From a virus: a stretch of DNA of 22,967 bases. Where the stretch lies: positions 1-22,967 of the IMG/VR virus record IMGVR_UViG_3300036944_000475. One strand, given 5' to 3'. The position numbers were made by a program, and so were the translations under genes. The notes under the pieces are model-generated. The model saw only the letters and a program-made list of their open reading frames with translations, searched no databases and was not told where the DNA came from. Shown here piece by piece: positions 16,573-21,586 of the stretch (positions are counted from its first letter, which is position 1; each line of letters starts with the position of its first letter).

Positions 16573-16809
16573 TTAAGCACGATCCACAGTCCATTCAGGC
16601 AAGTTAAAGTTTTTAAAACGCAACTTGGCTGTGGTTGTGGTGATGTTATAAACAGCGGCAACTTGATTTAAACTTGTAAAGGTGCCGCAAGGAGTAGTAT
16701 ACAAGTAAGGGCGATGAAAGTTGCCTGGTACTGTTGCTACTTTTTGTAATGCTTGGGCAATGTGCTGAGCACTAAAAACTACTAAAGCATTGCTGGGCTG
16801 TTTACGCAT
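16573..16809 (-). CDS. Small protein with a possible DNA-binding HTH (NUMOD/IENR1-like), 78 aa
   Basis: First gene after promoter P1; AGGAG lies before the ATG at 16809. The C-terminal half reads 'TTPCGTFTSLNQVAAVYNIT' then TTTAKLRFKNFNLPEW, close to the pattern 'TP-x-G-x-F-x-S...A-A...I-x-x-x-T...R..N...W' of the small helix-turn-helix module (NUMOD/IENR1 type) found at ends of homing endonucleases and alone in some phage proteins. There is no nuclease domain here. It may bind DNA, perhaps the repeated sites nearby, but that is only inference. Confidence 0.7.
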   Translation of the reverse strand: MRKQPSNALVVFSAQHIAQALQKVATVPGNFHRPYLYTTPCGTFTSLNQVAAVYNITTTTAKLRFKNFNLPEWTVDRA

Positions 16810-16840
16810 TTTAACTCCTGTTTTTGCTGTCTATGTATGT

Positions 16841-16869
16841 ATTATAAGGCCATTTTGGGGTTTGGGCAA
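16841..16869 (-). promoter_or_regulatory. Promoter P1, sigma70 type
   Basis: Minus strand TTGCCC, 17-bp spacer, TATAAT, followed by ACATACATAGACAGCAAAAA. About 30 bases upstream of the 78-aa gene. Shares the -35, spacing, -10 and downstream bases with P2. Confidence 0.85.
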
Positions 16870-16874
16870 CCAAA

Positions 16875-16895
16875 AACCCTACGCAATGTAGGGTT
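16875..16895 (-). terminator. Intrinsic terminator between the 77-aa gene and P1
   Basis: Minus strand stem ACCCTAC / GTAGGGT, loop ATTGC, followed by TTTTTGG. It closes the P2 transcript and lies just upstream of the P1 -35 box. It directly follows the two operator-like inverted repeats. Confidence 0.8.
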
Positions 16896-16912
16896 GTTGT
16901 ATTTTTACAACA
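16895..16912. promoter_or_regulatory. Operator-like inverted repeat O1
   Basis: TGTTGTATTTTTACAACA, a perfect 7-4-7 inverted repeat whose centre is about 69 bases upstream of the likely P1 start. One of four copies of the TGTTGT-N6-(A/G)CAACA family in 1.4 kb. Confidence 0.7.
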
Positions 16913-16930
16913 TGTAAACTTTTGTTTACA
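16913..16930. promoter_or_regulatory. Second inverted repeat directly next to O1
   Basis: TGTAAACTTTTGTTTACA, again 7-4-7 and perfect, same total length and same TTTT centre as O1 but a different arm. It overlaps the stop codon of the 77-aa gene. May be a related or a second regulator's site, or an mRNA end hairpin. Confidence 0.6.
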
Positions 16931-17159
16931 CAGGGTAGTCTGCTGACTTAAATGCTGGCTCAACACCCTCGCAATCAAAAGTCAAAAACGCATCGTGTGC
17001 TTCAGACTTGGTCATTGGTTGGGGTAAACGATACAAAGCAATGCGTGTGTTGCCTGTTGCCAACATTACCCGTCCTCGCACTACAGGATCAGCATTACTG
17101 TAACGCACTGCTGTTCGATTCTTGCGTGTCGATACGCCTACCACTGTGTATGTTTTCAT
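16926..17159 (-). CDS. Small basic protein, 77 aa
   Basis: Start overlaps the stop of the 63-aa gene by four bases (ATGA), so the two are coupled. Begins 'MKTYTVVGVSTRKNRTAVRY', basic with strand-like alternation, then 'RIALYRLPQPMTKSEAHDAF'. No membrane segment. It resembles a compact alpha/beta fold, but no family is recognised. Second gene of the P2 unit; its stop lies in the inverted repeat at 16913-16930. Confidence 0.7.
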   Translation of the reverse strand: MKTYTVVGVSTRKNRTAVRYSNADPVVRGRVMLATGNTRIALYRLPQPMTKSEAHDAFLTFDCEGVEPAFKSADYPV

Positions 17160-17347
17160 TCTGCGTCCTCACGAGCCAACATTGTTAATGTAACTTGTGT
17201 ACGCATAGCACGACGCGATGCCAAGTGCTCAGGCAAACTAAGCAAATCGCATAGAGTTTGTAATTGGTGATCAGACAGTGATTCTAAAAAAGCTTGTTGT
17301 TTAGCATGGCTTAACAAATTTTGCTGTAGCATTGATTGCGGTGACAT
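17156..17347 (-). CDS. Small helical protein, 63 aa
   Basis: First gene of the P2 unit, with GAGGA eight bases before the ATG at 17347. Leucine- and glutamine-rich, 'MSPQSMLQQNLLSHAKQQAF' then LSDHQLQTLCDLLSLPEHLA and a basic stretch SRRAMRT: probably two or three helices. No family recognised. Confidence 0.7.
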   Translation of the reverse strand: MSPQSMLQQNLLSHAKQQAFLESLSDHQLQTLCDLLSLPEHLASRRAMRTQVTLTMLAREDAE

Positions 17348-17372
17348 AAAAGTTTCCTCTGTGTGTTATGAA

Positions 17373-17400
17373 CTGCTTATTTTGCGAAGTGCTTTTTGCT
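17373..17400 (-). repeat. 28-nt leader repeat, copy after P2
   Basis: Identical over 28 bases to 18154-18181. On the minus strand it begins AGCAAAAAGCACTTCGC and lies just after the likely transcription start. One extra base separates it from the -10 box in the P3 copy, so any short reading frame through it differs between copies; the conservation is of DNA or RNA, not of a peptide. Confidence 0.85.
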
Positions 17401-17412
17401 GTCCATGTATCA

Positions 17413-17441
17413 ATTATAGCAAAACAGGTCCAATTGGGCAA
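17413..17441 (-). promoter_or_regulatory. Promoter P2, sigma70 type
   Basis: Minus strand TTGCCC, 17-bp spacer, TATAAT, followed by TGATACATGGACAGC. Drives the 63-aa and 77-aa genes. The TTGCCC and spacing are the same as in P1. Confidence 0.88.
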
Positions 17442-17461
17442 GCAAAAGTTGAGCCTATTTT

Positions 17462-17479
17462 TGTTGTATTTCGACAACA
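17462..17479. promoter_or_regulatory. Operator-like inverted repeat O2
   Basis: TGTTGTATTTCGACAACA, differing from O1 at two central positions; 20 bases upstream of the P2 -35 box, centre about 64 bases before the likely start. Confidence 0.65.
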
Positions 17480-17530
17480 GCGGTAACTTCTATGTTGGTG
17501 GTCACTAACCACTTGGTCTTGGAGGTAAAA

Positions 17531-17552
17531 AAAGCACACTTGCGTGTGCTTT
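17531..17552 (-). terminator. Intrinsic terminator after the 81-aa gene
   Basis: Nine-base stem AAAGCACAC / GTGTGCTTT with a 4-base loop, followed on the minus strand by an uninterrupted run of seven T (counting the last stem bases). Lies 16 bases after the 81-aa stop. Confidence 0.88.
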
Positions 17553-17568
17553 GTTAGTGCTTGCTAAC

Positions 17569-17814
17569 TTAGTTAACAAATTCGATGGCCCAGCCCGTAG
17601 TGTCAGATTTACATGCTTGCGGTGCGTTGGCAAACGGCGCCCAGCGGGGAAACTTTTGATTATAAATGTCGCGTCGAATGCTTTTAAGTTTAGCACGAAC
17701 GCCAGTTTCAGTAGTTTTAACAAACACTTCAACACTGGGGTCTTGTTTTAAGTAAACACGAATAGTTACTGGTACTGTATTACTTAGGTAAATGCTGTCG
17801 GATGTTGTAGACAT
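17569..17814 (-). CDS. Small basic protein, 81 aa
   Basis: AAGGA before the ATG at 17814, in a leader (17815-17840) nearly the same as that before the next upstream gene. Begins 'MSTTSDSIYLSNTVPVTIRV', strand-rich, then a basic helix 'ETGVRAKLKSIRRDIYNQKF' and an aromatic end. Lies between two terminators with no promoter of its own that I can see, so it depends on readthrough from P3. Not recognised. Confidence 0.7.
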   Translation of the reverse strand: MSTTSDSIYLSNTVPVTIRVYLKQDPSVEVFVKTTETGVRAKLKSIRRDIYNQKFPRWAPFANAPQACKSDTTGWAIEFVN

Positions 17815-17841
17815 AATAGATTCCTTAAAAGTTTAAAATAA

Positions 17842-17869
17842 ACAAAGCACATATTGCTATATGCTTTGT
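17842..17869 (-). terminator. Probable intrinsic terminator or attenuator between the 77-aa and 81-aa genes
   Basis: Stem ACAAAGCA / TGCTTTGT (8 bp) with a short inner pairing, followed by TTATTTT on the minus strand. No promoter is seen between it and the 81-aa gene, so it is likely leaky. Confidence 0.65.
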
Positions 17870-17873
17870 TATT

Positions 17874-17894
17874 GATTAATGATTAATGATTAAT
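17874..17894. repeat. Three tandem copies of GATTAAT
   Basis: Exact heptamer repeated three times, overlapping the stop of the 77-aa gene at 17890. Likely simple replication slippage; function unknown. Confidence 0.6.
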
Positions 17895-18123
17895 TAGACA
17901 TTGCTTTATAAAATGCTTTAAAAGCATTATCGCTGTTTAAGTTAATGAGATTAACAACGTCGTCGGCGGCAGCACTACATGTAGTTGTTGCTATTAGATT
18001 ATCGGATCCGCAAATATGTTGGTCCTCAACAACAAAACTATATTGTATAGTATTGTTAATATCGCGTTCGACAAAAAGCATATTAACTTTAGTAGTTGCG
18101 TTTGTGTTAGTAATTACTGACAT
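17890..18123 (-). CDS. Small protein, 77 aa, first gene after P3
   Basis: AAGGA before the ATG at 18123. Begins 'MSVITNTNATTKVNMLFVER', then strands 'NTIQYSFVVEDQHICGSDN' and a C-terminal helix 'LINLNSDNAFKAFYKAMSN'. Local base composition is more AT-rich than the structural genes. No clear likeness to the 81-aa protein although their leaders match. No family recognised. Confidence 0.7.
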   Translation of the reverse strand: MSVITNTNATTKVNMLFVERDINNTIQYSFVVEDQHICGSDNLIATTTCSAAADDVVNLINLNSDNAFKAFYKAMSN

Positions 18124-18153
18124 AATGATTCCTTAAAAGTTTAAAAATATGGA

Positions 18154-18181
18154 CTGCTTATTTTGCGAAGTGCTTTTTGCT
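18154..18181 (-). repeat. 28-nt leader repeat, copy after P3
   Basis: Exact copy of 17373-17400, in the same position after the promoter. After it, the leader goes on with TTTTTAAACTTTTAAGGAATC, also nearly repeated before the 81-aa gene. Confidence 0.85.
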
Positions 18182-18194
18182 GGTCCATGTATTG

Positions 18195-18223
18195 ATTATA
18201 CACAAACTGGGCCTAGAGGTCTG
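18195..18223 (-). promoter_or_regulatory. Promoter P3, TATAAT with poor -35
   Basis: TATAAT (18195-18200) with the same downstream bases as P2 (ATACATGGAC). At 17-bp spacing the -35 position is CAGACC, a poor match, so it may need an activator; it is also the one with two operator-like sites upstream. Confidence 0.7.
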
Positions 18224-18253
18224 TCGTTTTTATGCCCAAAATCAAAATATTTT

Positions 18254-18271
18254 TGTTGTATTTTAGCAACA
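18254..18271. promoter_or_regulatory. Operator-like inverted repeat O3
   Basis: TGTTGTATTTTAGCAACA, two changes from O1. Centre about 74 bases before the likely P3 start. Confidence 0.6.
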
Positions 18272-18277
18272 AGTTGA

Positions 18278-18295
18278 TGTTGTAATAAAACAACA
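18278..18295. promoter_or_regulatory. Operator-like inverted repeat O4
   Basis: TGTTGTAATAAAACAACA; with flanking bases the arms are ATGTTGT / ACAACAT. 24 bp centre to centre from O3. Confidence 0.6.
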
Positions 18296-18319
18296 TGTTT
18301 TTAAGCCAAAAACCGCAAA

Positions 18320-18335
18320 ATACCCCCGGGGGTAT
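18320..18335 (-). terminator. GC-rich 16-base palindrome with T-rich flank, possible terminator
   Basis: ATACCCCCGGGGGTAT, perfect palindrome, followed on the minus strand by TTTGCGGTTTTTGG. Could end transcripts from the 86-aa gene or be a protein site. Striking in AT-rich surroundings. Confidence 0.45.
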
Positions 18336-18351
18336 GTGGTGCGTCAAAGGT

Positions 18352-18383
18352 GAAGCCCAGTACTCGAGAAAATACTGGGCTTC
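18352..18383 (-). repeat. Strong 11-bp hairpin
   Basis: Arms GAAGCCCAGTA (18352-18362) and TACTGGGCTTC (18373-18383), 10-base loop holding CTCGAG. No T run on either strand, so it is more likely an RNA structural element than a terminator alone. Confidence 0.65.
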
Positions 18384-18391
18384 GGGGAGGC

Positions 18392-18419
18392 GGGAAGTCA
18401 AATGGCTGTAAAACTTCCC
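18392..18419 (-). repeat. 7-bp hairpin next to the strong hairpin
   Basis: Arms GGGAAGT (18392-18398) and ACTTCCC (18413-18419). With the next two structures it forms a series of three over about 100 bases. Confidence 0.5.
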
Positions 18420-18473
18420 AATAACATCAAACGGTCCCAAGGGTAATAAAACTGTTTGTGTTGCTTTTATTTA

Positions 18474-18734
18474 TCAAATGCTCATGCGCCGAACAAATTC
18501 AATTTCAGGATCCAAGTAGGTAACTTCCACTCGGTGCTGTACTTCTCGCCCTTGTGAGTTGGCTTCCATGATTTCATCAAGACTCAGGCGTTTTATTTGT
18601 ATGCTACACAGGCCCGCACGTTGATCATCAAAAAACATTTGTAGCGCAGGGTCAACAAATTCAACTTGCGCTGAGGGCACACGCACCATATAGCTTCTCA
18701 TGGCGTCTTTATTGGTCATTGGGTGAATTATCAT
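18474..18734 (-). CDS. Small protein, 86 aa
   Basis: AGGA before the ATG at 18734. Begins 'MIIHPMTNKDAMRSYMVRVP', then 'VEFVDPALQMFFDDQRAGLC' and an acidic end 'VEVTYLDPEIEFVRRMSI'. Alternating hydrophobic and charged residues suggest a small alpha/beta fold. It stands alone between the AT-rich gap and the hairpin-rich gap, so it is probably a separate transcription unit. No family recognised. Confidence 0.7.
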   Translation of the reverse strand: MIIHPMTNKDAMRSYMVRVPSAQVEFVDPALQMFFDDQRAGLCSIQIKRLSLDEIMEANSQGREVQHRVEVTYLDPEIEFVRRMSI

Positions 18735-18983
18735 TTTGGTTCCTGTTTACATTTTACTTTAGTAAAACTCCTAAGAAAGTTTATTTTTAAAAATACAAAA
18801 ATATGTCAAATACACTATATTATATATTTTTACTTTAATGTTAAAAAAAAATAGTAATATAGTAAAATAAGCACTGAATTCTGTTCTACAGGTATCAGCA
18901 TTGGCGTTTTTGTTTTACATATTTGGTTTAAAAACAGTAAAGCAAAACCGTCTATTGTACGGTTTTGCCTACTTTAGCCCAAA
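18735..18983 (-). promoter_or_regulatory. AT-rich gap with likely promoter for the 86-aa gene; possible origin
   Basis: No gene. On the minus strand it has a perfect TTGACA (18804-18809) but no good -10 at standard spacing, a TATAAT at 18819-18824, and a TTTTAC-TTTA-GTAAAA inverted repeat (18752-18767) near the ribosome site. The stretch 18781-18870 is almost all A and T. A promoter is likely, its exact form is not; an easily melted origin is possible next to the helicase gene. Confidence 0.45.
18942..18968 (-). terminator. Intrinsic terminator closing the replication operon
   Basis: Perfect 10-bp stem GCAAAACCGT / ACGGTTTTGC with a 7-base loop, followed on the minus strand by TTTACTGTTTTTA. 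Lies 15 bases after the SF3 helicase stop. Confidence 0.88.
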
Positions 18984-20672
18984 TTACGCAGTCCAGTGCC
19001 ACTCCCAAATACCTCTATCATTTAGAGCACCATAGCGTGTTTCGTCACCATCAAGCGTTTTCCATTCTAAATCTTTGTGACGCCAAACAGTTCTTTGTAT
19101 CTCTTCTAAACCATTTTTAATGTTTGCTCTATCCTTGTATTCAACAGCCCAGCCACGATCCCGGATCAAGCGTTCAATTTCCTGACGCATACGATTCTTA
19201 CCTGGAAGCATTTCCCCACGGTTAATATGACGGATCAGATCTACCAACAACTGTGCTCTAATGTATTTGAACTTTGGATCCTCAAACACTTGCTCAACAG
19301 TTTGCGTCCAAGCACCTCGTTGCGTGTCCACAATGCGACGATACTCATCACTGTGATGTGGCTCAACGTGCGTTATGTCCCCATACTTGACTGCCATGGC
19401 ACAAATCCATTTGCCCACTTCATACTCATCGTGTAGGATGTTTTGCCCAGAATCAAAACTGTGTCCTTCAATCCACTGTTTGATAGCAGTTTCACTCAAG
19501 TCCTCAAACTCTTCTAGCCCTGTCATGTGTCTAGTACAAGCAGAATAAATGCTTTCAGTTACATTAAAAAAGCTGAAACGGTTATCACTTTTAGTGCCGC
19601 CCACATTTACACCACCATTGATGTCGTTTGTAACAAACATCACCAAGCCAGTGTTGTCAGCATAGTAAATGTCCATGCCCTTGGGCTCCACTGGGATTTT
19701 GGGACTACCTAAAAATGCCTTGGTGCGTTCACTGTCAATTTTACTGCGATTGGTTTCATTAACAATAATCATTGCCTTACCAGCAATAACACTGTTAAAC
19801 TTGCCAATCACATGGTCAATGTTACAGTTGTCAGCAATGTTGCCATTAAACAAGCGTCGCAAGAAACGATTGCTAAACAAACCCTTACCACCACGACCCA
19901 CAACATCGCATATCACAATGTTGGGAATGTAAATGTTTTCAGGATGTAAGTATTTTGCCCAAATAATTCGTTGTAGTGCTTCAAACTCTTTTGAACCCGC
20001 CAAGCCACCACTTAGGCTTTCAAACACAGCGTCAAACATCCAATGGTAATCTGTGGCACCATCATCAGCAGGAGCACTGAATGTTTTATTCATCAAGTTC
20101 AGCGCACCAGGCTCATCCACATAACTTTGAATAATCTTAGTAAAGCGGCGTCCTTGCTCAACCAGTTTGGTGTTGAACTCTTTTAGACTTTTGTAATCCT
20201 CTACGCCATCGCCACCACGTATGGTCACATCCAACTGTGGGAAACTCGACATTAGTGTTTCTTTCTTGATGGCAACCCACTCACGCACACCATACACATT
20301 GGGCATGGGCAGTTGATAATACCATACTGCTGAACCCGATGCTTTGATGTGAAAGTTGTAGGTTGTAATTAAACTTTTGATATTCATTTCAGCATCAGCT
20401 GTTTGCTGTGCCTTTTGAATTTTGCTTTGTGTGCGGCGGATATCATTTAGCACACTTTTGACGCCTTGTTGATTTTGCCAACCTGGATCACCGCGTTCAA
20501 CTACTTCAACCAGTTTGTCTAATCTACCTCGTTGGGCATCACTCGCTGTGCTTTTTCTAATGTTCAAGATGCTGATGACTTCTTTACGCAGTTCCAATTC
20601 CTTTACCAATTCATCAGCACTGTCCATAACATCTTGATCAAGTATCATATCATCAATTTCAGTTTCATTCAT
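18984..20672 (-). CDS. SF3 helicase / D5-like NTPase (DUF5906-like)
   Basis: 562 residues; ATG with AAGGA upstream, overlapping the primase gene by four bases. C-terminal motor domain: P-loop 'VICDVVGRGGKGLF' at about 253-266, where GKG replaces the usual GK(S/T), as often in DUF5906 proteins; Walker B-like 'KAMIIVNET' at 299-307 with NE; motif C 'LVMFVTND' at 343-350 with sensor Asn; an Arg in 'KSDNRFSFF' near 365. The N-terminal 100 residues are helical and charged. These ATPases unwind DNA at phage origins, working with a primase, here encoded just upstream. The primase and helicase are separate proteins, whereas in many phages they are fused. Confidence 0.85.
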   Translation of the reverse strand: MNETEIDDMILDQDVMDSADELVKELELRKEVISILNIRKSTASDAQRGRLDKLVEVVERGDPGWQNQQGVKSVLNDIRRTQSKIQKAQQTADAEMNIKSLITTYNFHIKASGSAVWYYQLPMPNVYGVREWVAIKKETLMSSFPQLDVTIRGGDGVEDYKSLKEFNTKLVEQGRRFTKIIQSYVDEPGALNLMNKTFSAPADDGATDYHWMFDAVFESLSGGLAGSKEFEALQRIIWAKYLHPENIYIPNIVICDVVGRGGKGLFSNRFLRRLFNGNIADNCNIDHVIGKFNSVIAGKAMIIVNETNRSKIDSERTKAFLGSPKIPVEPKGMDIYYADNTGLVMFVTNDINGGVNVGGTKSDNRFSFFNVTESIYSACTRHMTGLEEFEDLSETAIKQWIEGHSFDSGQNILHDEYEVGKWICAMAVKYGDITHVEPHHSDEYRRIVDTQRGAWTQTVEQVFEDPKFKYIRAQLLVDLIRHINRGEMLPGKNRMRQEIERLIRDRGWAVEYKDRANIKNGLEEIQRTVWRHKDLEWKTLDGDETRYGALNDRGIWEWHWTA

Positions 20673-21586
20673 ACCATTTTCCTTTTTTCAATTTCAGTTT
20701 CTAATTCCGTTATACTCATGTATCTGGGATTCCGCCCATAAGTGGGATTGTATTGTCTAATCATGTGGTACACAGAACCCAAGGATATATCTGTGCGCTT
20801 GAATGATTTTAAAAAGTCTTCATACTTTTCTGTTTTGGCACCATCTGGCCACAAACTTCGCATGATACTTACTGTTTCTGCGGCACCAAGGTTGCCTGCC
20901 ACGGCCCAAGTAACACGCCCCCTAGGACCATTTGTCAAGTCTGGATACCATTTTTTTAATTCCTGTAACAACACAATAATTTCTTGTGCTGTTTTTTCTT
21001 TAAAATCTTCCAGTGGCCTGCCAACTGTGGCGAATTCTTGTTGTTCTCGGGCTTCTAGTATTTGTGTGACCAAGGCCGCAACAACATCATCAGGCAAGAT
21101 CCTGCCTGTAAACTCCTTGAGCACACAACCAGCATTGCCATAAAACAATCTTGCTGGATCAACACAAGCACCATCACTTTCAGGATAGATCAATCGCAGG
21201 CCTTGTATTATCAATCTGCTTAGGCGATTGCTGTCAATCACTGACTCTGTTACAAACATAATCCTAAACTTGTGTAGTTCAGGCGTAAAACTGCTGGTGG
21301 CATAAAAGCCAGCACCATAAGTGTTGTAGAAATCATTTGCCAGCAGGTCTTGTATAGTCATACCATCATCAACATCAATCATAAACAATTGGCGACTGGC
21401 ATAGTTTGACTCACGTCGTACATGATTTCGTAATTCACAAGTGCTGGCTACACCAACACCAGCAATCAATTCAAATGCTTCCTCTGGGGTAACATCAACT
21501 GTTTGCCAAGCAGGGCGGCTTTCAATATCTCTCAGCAAGTCCTTGTCAATCTTGCTGATGATTTGTGGATTGACACTTAATTTCAT
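20669..21586 (-). CDS. Archaeo-eukaryotic-type primase (AEP/PrimPol-like)
   Basis: 305 residues. Catalytic Asp pair in 'LFMIDVDDG' at 67-75; then 'YATSSFTPELHKFRIMF' at 95-111, in the place of the second AEP motif with a basic KFR; and 'DPARLFYGN' at 143-151, matching the third motif region. The C-terminal 90 residues, with 'GRVTWAVAGNLGAAETVSIM' and a 'TDISLGSVYHMIRQYNP' end, look like a PriCT-type domain. It would make primers for the SF3 helicase that follows. The start overlaps the stop of the SF1 helicase by four bases. The strict sxH of motif II is not obvious, so a family profile should confirm it. Confidence 0.8.
   Translation of the reverse strand: MKLSVNPQIISKIDKDLLRDIESRPAWQTVDVTPEEAFELIAGVGVASTCELRNHVRRESNYASRQLFMIDVDDGMTIQDLLANDFYNTYGAGFYATSSFTPELHKFRIMFVTESVIDSNRLSRLIIQGLRLIYPESDGACVDPARLFYGNAGCVLKEFTGRILPDDVVAALVTQILEAREQQEFATVGRPLEDFKEKTAQEIIVLLQELKKWYPDLTNGPRGRVTWAVAGNLGAAETVSIMRSLWPDGAKTEKYEDFLKSFKRTDISLGSVYHMIRQYNPTYGRNPRYMSITELETEIEKRKMV

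Larger units (their letters stand above)
18124..18473. other. Gene-free, hairpin-rich regulatory stretch of 350 bases
   Basis: No convincing gene: the only long minus frame (18213-18440) would need a TTG start, has no good ribosome site and runs through strong hairpins. On the minus strand it holds in order a 7-bp hairpin (18419-18392), an 11-bp hairpin (18383-18352), a 16-base palindrome (18335-18320), operator-like repeats O4 and O3, promoter P3 and the 28-nt leader repeat. A control region, a structured RNA or an origin are all possible. Confidence 0.6.

Noticed and set aside
17373-17408. 9-codon leader peptide MDSKKHFAK behind P2
   Set aside because: The P3 copy has one extra base that shifts the frame and the P1 copy lacks the ATG, so no peptide is conserved; no Shine-Dalgarno.
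17874-17894. Tandem heptamers as CRISPR or iteron array
   Set aside because: Only three copies of 7 bases with no spacers; overlaps a stop codon. Not a CRISPR, and too short to call iterons.
18213-18440. 75-aa minus-strand reading frame
   Set aside because: It needs a TTG start with no ribosome site, and runs through an 11-bp hairpin, a 16-base palindrome and the operator-like repeats; better explained as non-coding.
20742-21143. 133-aa plus-strand reading frame
   Set aside because: Antisense to the primase gene, which has clear motifs.
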